The translations under genes and the position numbers were made by a program. A stretch of DNA of 64,000 nucleotides from Thelonectria olida (lineage: Eukaryota; Ascomycota; Sordariomycetes; Hypocreales; Nectriaceae). The stretch covers positions 496,001 through 560,000 of the forward strand of contig JAGPYM010000009.1 in NCBI GenBank assembly GCA_020736575.1, read 5' to 3'. Shown here piece by piece: positions 9,778 to 21,000 of the stretch (position 1 is its first letter; each line of letters opens with the position of its first letter). The notes under the pieces are model-generated. The model saw only the letters and a list, made by a program, of their open reading frames with translations. It was not told the DNA's origin and searched no databases.

Positions 9778-12619
9778 CTAATTCCACCGGTCGCCCTCTC
9801 TCTCTACCTCGAGTCTTCGCATGCGTTCTTCCTCATCACCACCGCTGACAGCTTCACTGCGACGCCCCGAACCTCCGCCTGCCGTGGTTGAAGACCCAGT
9901 TCGTCGGCCCTTTCGAGACCCAGACCCGGCATCGTCGTCGTTGTCGCGGTTGCGTTTCCATCCCATTCCCGCGATGCGCTGAGCCTCTTTAAGTAATCGC
10001 TCACGATCACGCGCTTCACGTTCTAGTGTATGCGGGTCCTTGTCGGCTTTGGAGGAGCCTTTAATGTCGAAGCCACGAGGGCCAGTCGGAGGCTTGAAGT
10101 CCTTCTCCGCCGGCGTATCGCCCCGGTCGGTTGACTGTCGTCGGCTGCTATACTTCGAGTCCCGGTCGCGCTCGCCATCTTTACCACGGTCTCGATCTCG
10201 GTCCCGATCTCGTTCGCGATCCTTGTCTCGGTGGCGATCCTTCCGGTCCTTCCTGTCCTTGTCCCGCTCCCGCTCCTTATCGCGGCGTCGCTCCCTATCA
10301 TAGTCCTTGTCACGATGGGAAGATCGGTGGCTCGAGGATTTCTTGCGGTCGTCGTCCCGGTACTTGTCCTTCTCCCGTTCCCTTCGCTTGTCATAGTCTC
10401 TGTCCCGGCGGCTACGGTGGCCTGACCGCTTCGAGTCGGCTGGCGAAGCTGACCGGGAACGCTCTGTGTGCTTGTCATCTTTGTCTCTGGAGCGCGAAGG
10501 CTCTTCCTCATCGTAGTGGTGTCGTCGGCTGCTCTTATGCTTCTTACGACGCGACTCGTCGTCATAGTCTTCACCCCCCGCCGACTCGGATCGGTGGCGT
10601 CTACGTCGGCGTGAACTTCTGTGCCGACTCCGGCTTCGACTTCTACTTGCAGTTCGCGACACTGATCCAGAATGGTCTTGGTCGCGGTCATCCTGCTCCT
10701 TGTCACGCCTGTCGTAGTCCCTGGATCGGTCCTTGCTTTCATCTCGGCGGGACGCACCGTCTTTGTCCTTTTCTCGGTCCACAGACTTACTCCTGGATCG
10801 GCCTCGCATCGTCGCGGGACTGTCTCGGGCGAGCGCGTTCGGCTTGACTGGAGCAGGATCGCCACCCACCTGGTAGCCCCTAGCTCGAAGGTTGAGAAGG
10901 CTGGTGTTGGGTAAGCCTTGGCGCATCGCCTTGGGTCCTGTGGGTGCGTTAATGGGCACATCTGGTGCTGACGGCACTGGTCGGATGGCCACAGGTCCAT
11001 TGCGTTGCCCGACATTTCCAGAAGGTCCAGCATTAGCTCCCGTGGACGTACTAGCACCTTCATCGCCTTGAGCCTCACGAGATGGATCCTGGTCTGCGTC
11101 ATTGCCCTGGCCGTCCTCTGTCGTCTTGCCGTCCTTGGGGCCTGCTTCGTGGTCGACACTCTTCGCCTCAGACTCTTCCTGGCTTTGAACTTGCTGCTGG
11201 CCTTGCGCAACAGATCCAGACTGGGACATTTGGCCCAGATCCTGGTAATTTGAGTTGCCTCCATACTGGTAGCCACCTCGGCCATAGCCCCCGTAGTATC
11301 CTCGCCCGCGACCGCGACCACGTCCGAAGTTGTTGCGGCGATAGTCATTGAAGTGACCATAATTACCTTGATTGTATCCTGTCTGGAATCCTGAGTTAAA
11401 GCTCCCAAAATCACCAGTTCCCATGCCAGGACCATTTTGATTGTAATTATTCTGGTCGAAATTCCACGACTGAGAAGCGTTCCAGTTATTATTGGAGCCT
11501 TGGCCAAATCCACCACCGAAGCCACCCATGCCGTTCATGCCCATGCCTTGAAAGCCACCGTTCATAAACATGTTCTGCATCGTCATCGGGTCCATACCCA
11601 TACCTGGCATGCCTGAGCTGCGTTAGAACTGGTCATGGCAACATTGTCGCGCGGTATGAAAGAACTTACCCATCATCGGGAAGCCGCTGAAGTTATTCTG
11701 ACCCATGCCGTTCTGCATTGACATCATCATCTGCATCTGGCTGAAGTCACCGGAACCGGAACCGGAAAAGTTGTTCGCGTTGGGGAAACCGCCGCTCATC
11801 GCCTCGGAATCAAAGTTCTCTTCATCATCGCCTGCGTCGTCCCCGTCTTCCGTCTTTTCTGCAACTAGCGCCTGCTCACTCGACAAGTCGCCTTGTTCGC
11901 CGTTGACTTCATCAGCTGGCCTGGTTTGAGGCTCGACTGAGTCCTGTTGTTGGGGCGCAGCCGGGTCCTGACTCTCAGCATGCTGTAACATCTATTAGTG
12001 TGATTCAAAGGCAGAAGACGACACAAGCATACCTGATCGGCAGGCTGAACGATATCAGTTCCTTGTGCTTCGTTAGGTATAGCAACCACATCTGCTGGTT
12101 GGGCCTCTTCGGCAGTATTCTGCCCTACAGGCGCTTCTGTTGCCGTTGGTTCCGCGACAGGCAAAACCGTCTGAGGGGCATCAACGGGTGTTGGAGAAGC
12201 AATCGGCGCAGTTTCCTTGGGCCGGCTCGCTTCGCGCTTCTTCTCAGCGGTGCGAAGAAAAACTCGGATTGTCGTTCGCAGGGACTTGTGGGGTTTGCAG
12301 TCTTCCGCAGAGAGAGGAGAATGCTCGCATACGGGACACGACGGAGGGAGGTTTGCCTGGCCTACATCAATGAAATTAGTGTCCGCGCAGGTATTATATG
12401 AAGAGTAGATCATACAGGTTTCGCATATGGCTTGCTCGCAGCAAGGTAACCGGTACGCGTTCACGGCAAGCTTGCTACAGATTGCACATCGAAGCTTGAT
12501 GGGAATGTCGTCGGGGGCGAGGGAGCTATTGAAAGTCAATATCGAGAGCGCAACACGTCTGTTATTCCGGAGACGCACCTGATGAGCTCAGCCTGAGCCT
12601 CGGTGATAGAGGAAGCCAT
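9778..12619 (-). CDS. RING finger protein with RGG and RS-rich tails (RBBP6/Mpe1-like RING)
   Basis: Proposed exons, in coding order, are 12579-12619, 12416-12525, 12033-12361, 11670-11982 and 9778-11612, giving 875 aa. The N-terminus starts MASSITEAQAELI and leads into a compact RING/U-box-like zinc finger at about residues 22-70: LRCAICSKL, then PCCEQAICETC, then PPSCPVC. The third splice junction completes the Cys codon of ICETC, which supports that intron. This finger resembles the RING of Mpe1/RBBP6, the polyadenylation-linked ubiquitin ligases, but no DWNN domain or CCHC knuckle precedes it. An acidic Gln/Pro linker follows, then a Met/Gly/Asn-rich stretch, an RGG block (FGRGRGRGRGYYGGYGRGG) and a long RS/RD-rich tail like those of SR splicing proteins. 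A role in pre-mRNA processing is inferred from this layout. Ubiquitin ligase activity is possible but not shown. Confidence 0.75.
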
Positions 12620-13500
12620 TTCTCCTTCGCGCGGCTCCTGAGTCGGGAAAGATTATCGTGTTTGAGGGAGCGTCATGGAGAAGTTTGCAACGAGTCTGTA
12701 AGGCTGGGCTGGATAAGGTTGAGAGGCGATATCGGGTAGGGATGCAGGTGGAAGGTTCCTCGCCACGTCGCAAACGAGAGCAGGCTTCAATGGGAGGGCG
12801 GGTAAAGAGTCATGCAGGAAATATGATTGGTAGGACTCAATCCTCGTTGCTTGCAATCAAACGGCGTAGGCTTAACGGTTTGCAATGCGTGAGGAGTTTG
12901 TCTCGCGGAGGACGACGGCCTGGTGCGAAAAATAAGTGGGCCCGTAGAACCCATTGACGCGCGCCAGAGACACGCTGAGCTGTTGCTCACGTGACTCTGT
13001 TTGGAACTGAGCCAATGCCTGTCACGGGTGGTCCGAATGACTGTCTGTAGCTTGGTTGGCAGCAAAGATTGGGTGACGTATGAGAGACTGAATTCCATCC
13101 ATCCCTACTACCTGGGTATGTTTAGGCATCTATTAACTCTTAAATACGAATAGAGCCTTTAGCGAAGCAGAGCTATTAATCGTGATTCAAATGGCTCTCT
13201 CTCTCAGGACTGCATATTGGCCAATATGTGTAGATGTTCAAGCTATATATTTCACCGATAGTCAGACATAACGCACTTCGTCTTATAGGTATGGTTGTTC
13301 ATGCATGTCGATAGGCAGAGATAATTAAGAGCCAGAAAATTCCTGACTCGACTCGCAAAGCAAGAGCTCAATGTCAACTCCCAGATGCCTCCTCTTGGCA
13401 TCGTTCCCAAACAGTCGGCTCGCGCGAAAGGGCAGGGTACCGTACAATACGTAAAAATTCTCCGGAGACTCCTTGTCTCCAGACTTGACTCATCGATCGT
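12620..13500. other. Intergenic stretch between two minus-strand genes
   Basis: About 0.9 kb that should contain the promoter of the RING/RS gene and the 3' end of the Rab5 gene. Open frames of 61-103 codons are present but lack domains or splice support. I see no RNA gene or repeat. Confidence 0.5.
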
Positions 13501-14324
13501 CTAGCAAGCGCAGCTGTCCTTAGCTCCAACATCCTTGGAGCCACCGAGATTTACACGTTGCTCCTCTCCCACCCTGCTGGCTGCGTTTGTGGCACCGGCA
13601 CCCCTCGTGCTCTTCAAGGACGTTTCGGGAATGGCGTTTGCGATAGCGGTGAATACTTCGGTAACGTTGTGGCCGCTCTTTGCACTGGTCTCGAAGAATA
13701 GCAAGTTCTCCTCCTCGGCGTATGACTGGGCCTCCTCCGTTGAGATCTTGCGTGCGTTGCCCGAATCGTCTCCATCCTCGCCGTCCTCTCCCTCCGCGGC
13801 AGGGGCGGATGAATCGTTTGTCAAATCTAGCTTGTTTCCAACCAATGCGATAACGATTCCGGGGGAAGCTTGTCGTTGGAGTTCAGCGACCCAGTGTTTG
13901 GCCTTGACGAGGGACGTAGGCTTGGTAAGATCGTAGACGACAAGGGCCGCCTGGGCGTTTCGGTAGTACATGGGGGCGAGGGAGGCGAATCGCTCCTGTC
14001 CGGCGGTATCCCAAATCTCAAATTTGATTGTCCGTGTCGGGAGGTTGCACTTCTGGGTCAAGAAAGCCGCTGAATATGATAGGTTAGCCATGATGCTGCT
14101 GAGGATAGATGCGGAAAGTCCGGCAAGACATACCACCAATAGTGGGCTCCTTGTTTTCTTGAAAATCATTGTTGACGAATCGTAGAACGAGGGAAGACTG
14201 TCGCATGTGTCAATTTAAGCAGATTAGAAGATATTCCCAGTGATGGTACCTTTCCGACGGCGGCCTCGCCTAGTAATACGAGCTTGACGCTGCTGCTTGG
14301 CTTCGGACCATTTGAGTCGGCCAT
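13501..14324 (-). CDS. Rab5-type small GTPase (Ypt5/Vps21 family)
   Basis: Early-endosome Rab GTPase that in the family controls endosome fusion and vacuolar sorting. Proposed exons are 14250-14324, 14134-14197 and 13501-14069, giving 235 aa. The P-loop GEAAVGK is at residues 19-25 and ends exactly at the first splice site. The switch I effector region EPTIGAAFLTQ is rebuilt across the second junction and is diagnostic for Rab5. WDTAGQE is at 66-72, NKLD at 125-128 and ETSAK at 173-177. The C-terminus ends SCAC, a CXC-type double geranylgeranylation signal. Between NKLDL and RKIS there is an acidic insert of about 22 residues (130-151). The gene is divergent from kri1 across about 710 bp. Confidence 0.92.
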
Positions 14325-15034
14325 GATGGCAAATGAGGAGCTGTGGAAAATGGGAGGAGCGGCGCGAAGATGGAAAGTCAGATATCAAAAAGAGACTGAG
14401 TACTGAAACGTGTTGATATCGGGAGGAAAGAGAGTAGCCTAGAGGATGGGTGGTTGTCGGGATTGACCGAAAAGCTAAGTATGTTGCGATAGTCGCAGCG
14501 GCAGAACTGAGGCAGAGCCAGACAGAGGAGGCAGAAGAATAATAAAGCCACCAGTGGCCAGTGGCAGTGGCGGTGGTTGGTTGACGATGACGAGGCCGGG
14601 GGCGTAACAGCGCTAAACGTCAAGGCAACTGGAAAATGCCAGGGAATGGTGGTACGTACCTCCCGTCACTTGCACGTTGGACCATTGGGCTGGGCCCATT
14701 TTGGAGAGTTGTATTATCTGATTGGCCTGCTGAGTTAGCTCCCTCCCTCTGCTTCATCCACGCTCATGATCATGTGGCTTGAGCTTGTGGCTGATGGAGG
14801 GGCACTCTGCCGCGCTGAAGAGTCAAAGCTCGGCTTAATTGTAGTGCCGCTGCCGGCCGCTCCCCGCCAAAATTTCCGAATGGCAGAAAAAAAAAAGTTG
14901 TAGCGCAGAGCTCTCACTGGCGCAGTGGATTGGAAGCTGGATGGTTTTTCCCTACTGCGACCTGAACTGCCTTGAAAACCATAAATCACGACAGAACACA
15001 AACTGAAGCAAGCCCTACAGAGCTCCGGATTATC
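14325..15034. promoter_or_regulatory. Divergent promoter region between the Rab5 and kri1 genes
   Basis: About 710 bp separates two start codons that point away from each other, so both promoters must lie here. No coding region is supported. A poly-A run occurs near 14885-14895, in the kri1-proximal half. No specific operator was recognised. Confidence 0.5.
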
Positions 15035-17005
15035 ATGGGGAAAGCCACCATGGATCCTGAGCGTGCAAAGCGCAATCTCCTCGACGACAGCGATTCTGAG
15101 CCTGAGGGAGGGGCTTCCATTTCGGCCGGTTTCCAAGTCAACCAGGAATATGCCCGTCGATTCGAACACAACAAGAAGCGAGAAGAAAAGCACAGATTGG
15201 AGGAGAAGTTCAAGAAGACCGGAAAGGCTCCTGCCGCTGAAGAAGATGACGACGAGTCTTCATCGGACGAAAGTGAGGATGAGGATGGTTTCCTTGCGAC
15301 CGAGGACCTCGATGCTCAAATCTCAGCTACCCTTCAAGCAATTCGCAACAAAGACCCCAAGGTGTATGACAAGGACGTGACTTTTTACAGAGAGTCCGAC
15401 GACACTACCGCCGCCGACAAGGAAAAGAAGGAGAAGCCAGTCTACCTGAAAGACTACCATCGTGAAAAGCTGCTGGCTGGTGACGTTGGTGCATCCGACG
15501 ATGAGGACGAAGATACCCCTATGAACTACCACCAGGAACAAGACCACCTGAAGAAGTCAATTTTGACCGAAATCAATGCTGCCACTGCTGGAGACGGATC
15601 TGAAGACGATGATGATGGCTTCCTCAAGAAGAAGCCGTCAGCCAAGGTTGATTCCAACGGTGTCCACCCCTCGCGCAAGGCTGCATTGACTATCACCGAA
15701 CTCGATGTCGCCACTGCCGAGAAAAACCCCGAGAACTTTCTGTCAAACTTCATGTCTGCTCGCGGCTGGGTCCCCCCTGATGGTTCCAACTGGAAGGCCT
15801 TTGAGTCTGATGATGAAGACGATAATGGCCAGGCCGATGAGTTTGAGCAAGCATATAACCTGCGATTCGAGGATCCCGAAAAGAGCAACGAGTTTCTACG
15901 ATCATATGCCCGAGACATTGCCGCGAAAAAGTCTGTGAGACGAGAGGAGAAGAGTGGTCGCAAGCGCCAGCGTGAACTTGAGCGTGAGCAGAAGGAGGCT
16001 GAGAAGCAGGAACGACGTGATGAGAAGGCCCGACTACGGAAATTGAAACTGGAGGAGGCCGAGGCGAAGCTACGCAAGATCAAGCAAGCTGCTGGTAGTG
16101 TGGGCAAGGAGCTTACCGATGAGGACTGGATGAAGTTCCTGGACACCGCCTGGGAGGACGATAACTGGGAGGCGGAAATGACGAGGCGCTTTGGCGACGA
16201 CTACTATGCGCAAGAAGACCAACCTCCGGTCTCGGATGAGGAGGAGGAGGAGGAGGAGGGAGATGGCGAGAAAAAGAAGAAGAAGCACCCCAAGAAGCCT
16301 ACGTGGGATGATGATATCGATATCAAGGACATCATTCCCGACTTTGAGGACGAGGATGAACAGCCCAAGATCAGCCTTAGTGACGCCGAAGGTGACCACG
16401 CCGAGGCGGGTCAGGGTGAAGACGACGCTGAGGAGGATTCTCGACCCTCAAAGAAGCGCAAGACAGCAGACATTAAGCGCCAAAAGCAAGAGTCCCAGAA
16501 GAAGGCCCGCCAAGAGCGCTCCAAACTCGAGGCCCTTGTCGACTCCAAGCTCGAGCTCTCCAACCACGACCTTCTGTCCAAGCCCTCACACGCACCCTTC
16601 CGCTACCGCGAGACCTCGCCCCAGGCCTTTGGCATGACAGCTCGCGACATCCTCCTCGCACCCTCGGACCAACAGCTCAATGAGTTCGCCGGCCTAAAGA
16701 AGCTTGCCACCTACCGCGACGAGGAGAAGAAGCGCCGCGACAAAAAGAAACTTGGCAAGAAAGCCCGCTTGCGGCAGTGGCGTCGCGACGTCTTTGGATC
16801 CGAATTTGAGCGCACCGGACCGACCTACGGCTTCGAACGCTTGATCACCGACGAAGACGCTGCCATGGGCGGCGTCATCGAAACCACGGAGAAAAAGGCC
16901 GAACAAAGCAACGTGGTCGGCGAAGTCGGCGATTCGAAGAAGAAGAAGCGGAAGAGGTCCAAGGGCAAGAAGAATGTTGCGACTGCGGTAGAGGCGGAGG
17001 AATGA
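15035..17005 (+). CDS. kri1: Kri1-type ribosome biogenesis protein
   Basis: Nucleolar factor that in yeast binds Krr1 and is needed to make the 40S subunit. Single exon, 656 aa. The protein is strongly charged, with acidic DDDDES blocks alternating with Lys/Glu/Arg coiled coil at about residues 280-370. The Kri1 N-terminal core is seen as RRFEHNKKREE and in the DEDGFLATEDLD and FYRESDD segments. The C-terminal Kri1 signature is LELSNHDLLSK, FRYRETSPQAFGMTARDIL and LGKKARLRQWRRDVFG. The basic tail KKKKRKRSKGKKN looks like a nucleolar signal. The first ATG of the frame is at 15035. A second in-frame ATG at 15050 has a better context (GCCACCATGG) and could be the true start, five residues shorter. 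Confidence 0.9.
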   Translation: MGKATMDPERAKRNLLDDSDSEPEGGASISAGFQVNQEYARRFEHNKKREEKHRLEEKFKKTGKAPAAEEDDDESSSDESEDEDGFLATEDLDAQISATLQAIRNKDPKVYDKDVTFYRESDDTTAADKEKKEKPVYLKDYHREKLLAGDVGASDDEDEDTPMNYHQEQDHLKKSILTEINAATAGDGSEDDDDGFLKKKPSAKVDSNGVHPSRKAALTITELDVATAEKNPENFLSNFMSARGWVPPDGSNWKAFESDDEDDNGQADEFEQAYNLRFEDPEKSNEFLRSYARDIAAKKSVRREEKSGRKRQRELEREQKEAEKQERRDEKARLRKLKLEEAEAKLRKIKQAAGSVGKELTDEDWMKFLDTAWEDDNWEAEMTRRFGDDYYAQEDQPPVSDEEEEEEEGDGEKKKKKHPKKPTWDDDIDIKDIIPDFEDEDEQPKISLSDAEGDHAEAGQGEDDAEEDSRPSKKRKTADIKRQKQESQKKARQERSKLEALVDSKLELSNHDLLSKPSHAPFRYRETSPQAFGMTARDILLAPSDQQLNEFAGLKKLATYRDEEKKRRDKKKLGKKARLRQWRRDVFGSEFERTGPTYGFERLITDEDAAMGGVIETTEKKAEQSNVVGEVGDSKKKKRKRSKGKKNVATAVEAEE

Positions 17006-17693
17006 TTCAGGGGACGTGTTTTTGATTTGAAAAAACAATTGGTGGGAGGGCTTGAGTGAGCAAGATATACCCTCACGCAAGCATTTGTCATAGTGATAGG
17101 GGCGTTCTGTGATCGATTTGACCATGTTTGGGGGATTCATATAGACTAAATCCAAGTGCATCATGAGATATTATCAAAAGTTATCGATATCAAGGAATGT
17201 ATTGAATTGACTTCTTAGTATACCGCATACGTACGTTGCATAGGCATGCAGAAAGAGATTTCTACGGCAGGTGCTTGGGATACCTCTTCACATAGGTAGT
17301 GTTTCACACATTCTTGACGTCTCCATGCACGTCCTCTGGTGATCTATTTCACCTTCTTCAGTTGCTAGATCCGAATTGTATCACTGAATTACAATGCTAA
17401 TACTACAAAACACTGTCCTGTCCCTCAAAGTATCCAGGAAGGCCTCAATCATGGTACCAAACTGCGCCCCCTAACGAGCATACTTGTTTTGACAAATGGT
17501 ATCTTCCAAATTTGGTACCAGCAAGCTAAGTAAGGGTATCTTTGCTCACACCTTAAACTCCTTTCCCCGAATTGATACATCGCATATATATATCGAATTC
17601 GACCATTTTCCGTTTCCGTCTCTTATCGAGTAATCTTCTGGTATTGTCCTGAAAGGGAACACATCCCGAGTTGGGCCATGACCTCGGTCCATT
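17006..17693. other. Intergenic region between convergent genes
   Basis: About 690 bp holding the 3' ends of kri1 and of the Zn2Cys6 factor gene. AT-rich near 17575-17590 (alternating AT). No gene, repeat or RNA seen. Confidence 0.5.
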
Positions 17694-20600
17694 CTAAGAA
17701 CCGTTGTGTAGCCCGCCGAGGGTGTTTGGTGGTGTCGTCAATCCACTTCCTCCGTTGAACATGCCCGCAAACGGGTCGACGTTACCAAGACCGAATCCCA
17801 TGTCCTGAGACATCTCTGGTGGCTCCAAGTTGAACGGCATGAACCACGCAGACGACGCCTCCTGGCCGTTGAACTGGACAGCTCCATCTGCAGAACCGTG
17901 CGCCTGTCCGTTCACACCACCCCTACCGCTAGCACGACGGCCGCCAGCATTCGGCGTCCCTGCTGCCATGCTGTCCCAGTCAACTCCGTCCATCATATTC
18001 GGCCCAAGAGCAATGTTGCCCGCCACATCCATTGAGTATCCACCAAAAGCAGGGTGTATGGAGCCGTTCATTTGATGACCCAAGTTCATAGCCAGCAGAT
18101 CTGGAGGGAAGAACGGGGGAACTTGCGTATGGTGGGCAAATGATGCATTGCCAGGGCTGATGGGTGACATGGTGGTGTTGAACGCTTGAGGTTGAGTAAC
18201 TGTCATGGGACTGAAACCAGTGGGGTCAGCCGTCTGGCCTACAATTTGGCCTGAGTATCTGCGTGGCTGCTGCAGTCCAGCTCCCATCTGGTCAGGGGCT
18301 GTTTGCCCACCCAAGTCTGGATTGGACATGACTTCGAGCTGTCCTTGCTGGCCGTTTGCACCACTCTGCTTCTTAGAGCTTGACTTGCGTTTGGACGGGC
18401 GGACACTATCTCTGGTGTCGCTAGTTTGAGATGGTGATAGGGTTGAAATGTATTCTTCCACGGATTGCAATTCTGGCTTTGCCTCGAGAACACCATCTGC
18501 TCCCTTGTCCTTCTTCTTGAATGTGGCAGGATCCATAAATTCGGCATCTGAGAGACCGTGTGGATATCGATTGAACCAGTCGCCGTACTGGAGCATTGAA
18601 GACTGGGCTGCGGCATCATGAGCACGACTACCAGTCCGTGCAGCATCAAGCGCGCTCTTGTATTGTGCGCGTACGTTCTCAACCATCCAATGAAACATTC
18701 CCCAATATTTCTTCATCTTATGCAGATATTTGACGTTGACGGCTAGGTTGCTTTCGGCGATGGATTTCCTATTTGGCTGCATGAGGCCCAAGATGTGGAC
18801 GGTAGTCGAGGAGAAGGCACAGTAGCCTGCGAATGGTGTTGAAACGAATTGCCGCAAACGCTCAGCTTCCTTCAGCACATCAGAAATTCGGTTGGCCGCC
18901 GTGATCATTTTGCTGCTTGCGTCTGAATAGAAGTCCTGAGGGGGGGCTTCTTCCCGAGATTGTGCGATGGACGGGTACATGGCCGCCCGATTCAGAAAGA
19001 GAATGTTTTGCTGTATGCACGTGTGTAGAAAGAAGAACTGAGCTGCAGTGTTTTCCGTTTTATGGACTTCAATGTTCTCCGCCGAGTACAGCAGGGATGG
19101 TGGTAGAGTGGCTTCAAAGCCCTCAGCATCAGTCAGGAGTTTTGTGTAATCAGATTCAGGTGCCCACATTGCATGGGAATCCGTCTCCTTTCCACCTTGG
19201 TTCAGATAAGTAATAATTTGGCCCCAGATGGAAATAGCCCGTATCATGAAAGCTGCCACTCCCATGTTCTCCCGGGCATCAGATGGCTGTCCGTCATATG
19301 GCAAAGCGGGGTGGAGGACCCTGCCATCGAGCGTCTCTGTGGGTGCCGGCATGTCTAGTTGGAAGTACCTCTCTTTGATAGGAAGCGGGATCTGGATCGT
19401 CTCTTCTCTGACGAACATGGGACGGTCCGTTCCTGACGAGTTGAAGCGATCCATGAGAAAGCAGGCCCACATGATGCGCCTTCGGATTTCACGATCAATG
19501 AAGCTGAGCCGAGTTCGCTTTCCGTTGCGTCCCATGGGATCATACTCAAGATCCTTGTGCAATTGGAGAGCAAAGGCCATCCGGATGGCCTGGCCACCAA
19601 GGGCCCAGCTTCTGCCTCCCTGGCACGTACCAAACTCATGGAGGCCAAGAATGAGAAGGCAAGTTAGGATGGTGAGATTCGGCCACTCGTATCTCCTTAT
19701 GCAGATGTCTCGCGCCTGAGATGCCCATTCTTCGCCTCGCAGGAATTGAGGTGTTGATGAGGTAAGTTTTGGGTTCCCTGTAAAACGAGCAGCCACGGCG
19801 CAAACGGAAAGGATGAGCACGGGTGGCAGTGTGTTGTTCCTGGGACAAGTTAGCATGCAAGACCAGGAAATAATGACCAAGTATGAGACCAAGTACTCAC
19901 TTCAGCTTCCGCATGTAGCTCGGCTTGTGGAGAAGATGATAGGATTGACCGTAAATGTTATCGAAGAAGACCTCGGCGAGATGTTCTTGTATTTCCTTGG
20001 AAGGCAAAGCATCAGAGCCTTCGTGCAACAACTTGTTCTCTTCCTCTTCTTGAACTTGGAGAGAGTTTGGTCTGTCATCACCAGCGATCTTGGACCTCAA
20101 GGGCGCCTGTGCCCAACTTTCAAGCTCTTTCCCGAAAGCTTCCTCAGCCCCACGCTTCTTGGAACCACCCTTGACAGACGGGAGGCTGCCTGGCATGGTT
20201 GGCTTGACCACAGCTCGGGTCACGGAAGCAGTAGCCTCTTGCTCAGACTTCGGAATGACCTTGATAATACGCTCTTCCATCCTCTTCAACCGTTTGTCCA
20301 ACATAGCCATGTAGTCTGTTCGTGGTGCTGCCTTGCGGGCAGTGACTTTGTATACGCAGGGCATCCGCGAACGTAAGCAGTGCTTGCACGACGGTTTCTC
20401 TCCAGAGCAACGGATCTTCTTGCGGCGGCAGGCGATGCAAGCAAGAGGGAGACGTTTGCGCTCCTTGCCGGCCTTCGTCTTTAGTTCAGTCCAAGCCGGT
20501 GTAGCATCTGACTTATCCTCTTTGGCCTTGCCGCCAAGATCGGTACCATCGGCGCAAGCATTGGAAGTGAGGCCAAATTCGTCTGCCACCGAGTCGTCGA

Positions 20601-21000
20601 GGGAATTGGTCGCTGGGGAAGTCCTCTCAGGTGCAGCATCTGGGCCGCTTCTGTTCAGGCCTTGGTGATCTGGAACGGTCGTGTCGAATGCCAGGGGTTG
20701 CGCGTTGACAGAAGAGATGGTCTGAGAGGGATCCATAGCCACTGAGGAAGGGTGTTGAGCGAAGGGATCGGCCGGTTGAGAGACGTTGGTCTGGTCGTTT
20801 AACGGGAGGAGGGTTGGTTGCGTCGGGAGGGCCGTGTAGGGGAAATTGTATTCTTCATAGCGAGGGACGTCCATCATGACGGGATGTTCAGGCGGCTGGG
20901 TGTTTGAGTCGGAGGTATTTTGAAAGACGTGAGAAGCAGAGTCTAGGGGTTGATGGCCATTGTGGAAGTGGTGAGTGCTCGGGTTGCCACCGGGAGACAT
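17694..21000 (-). CDS. Zn2Cys6 fungal transcription factor with fungal_trans domain
   Basis: Fungus-specific DNA-binding regulator. Exons 19901-21000 and 17694-19839 give 1,081 aa. The single 61-bp intron rebuilds MRKLKNNTLPPVL across the junction. The Zn2Cys6 cluster begins at Cys188 with CIACRRKKIRC, then CKHC and a last Cys six residues on. It is followed by a basic linker and a short coiled coil (DKRLKRMEERI) for dimer formation. The middle homology region runs from about 345 to 700, with LSVCAVAARFTGN, GGRSWALGGQAIRMAFALQLHKD and RRIMWACFLMDRF. The Met/Gly/Asn-rich C-terminus looks like an activation region. I recognise the family but not its target genes, so no symbol is given. The gene has a very long upstream gap (3.2 kb), as often seen for regulators with complex control. 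Confidence 0.85.

Noticed and set aside
9478..9891. Frame with a long valine run that looks like a membrane segment
   Set aside because: Product of the TTG/GTT microsatellite and not protein-like elsewhere.
10023..11525. 500-codon frame overlapping the RING/RS gene on the same strand
   Set aside because: Out-of-frame reading of the repetitive Arg/Ser/Asp/Gly codons; the other frame carries the RGG and RS blocks and connects to the RING exons.
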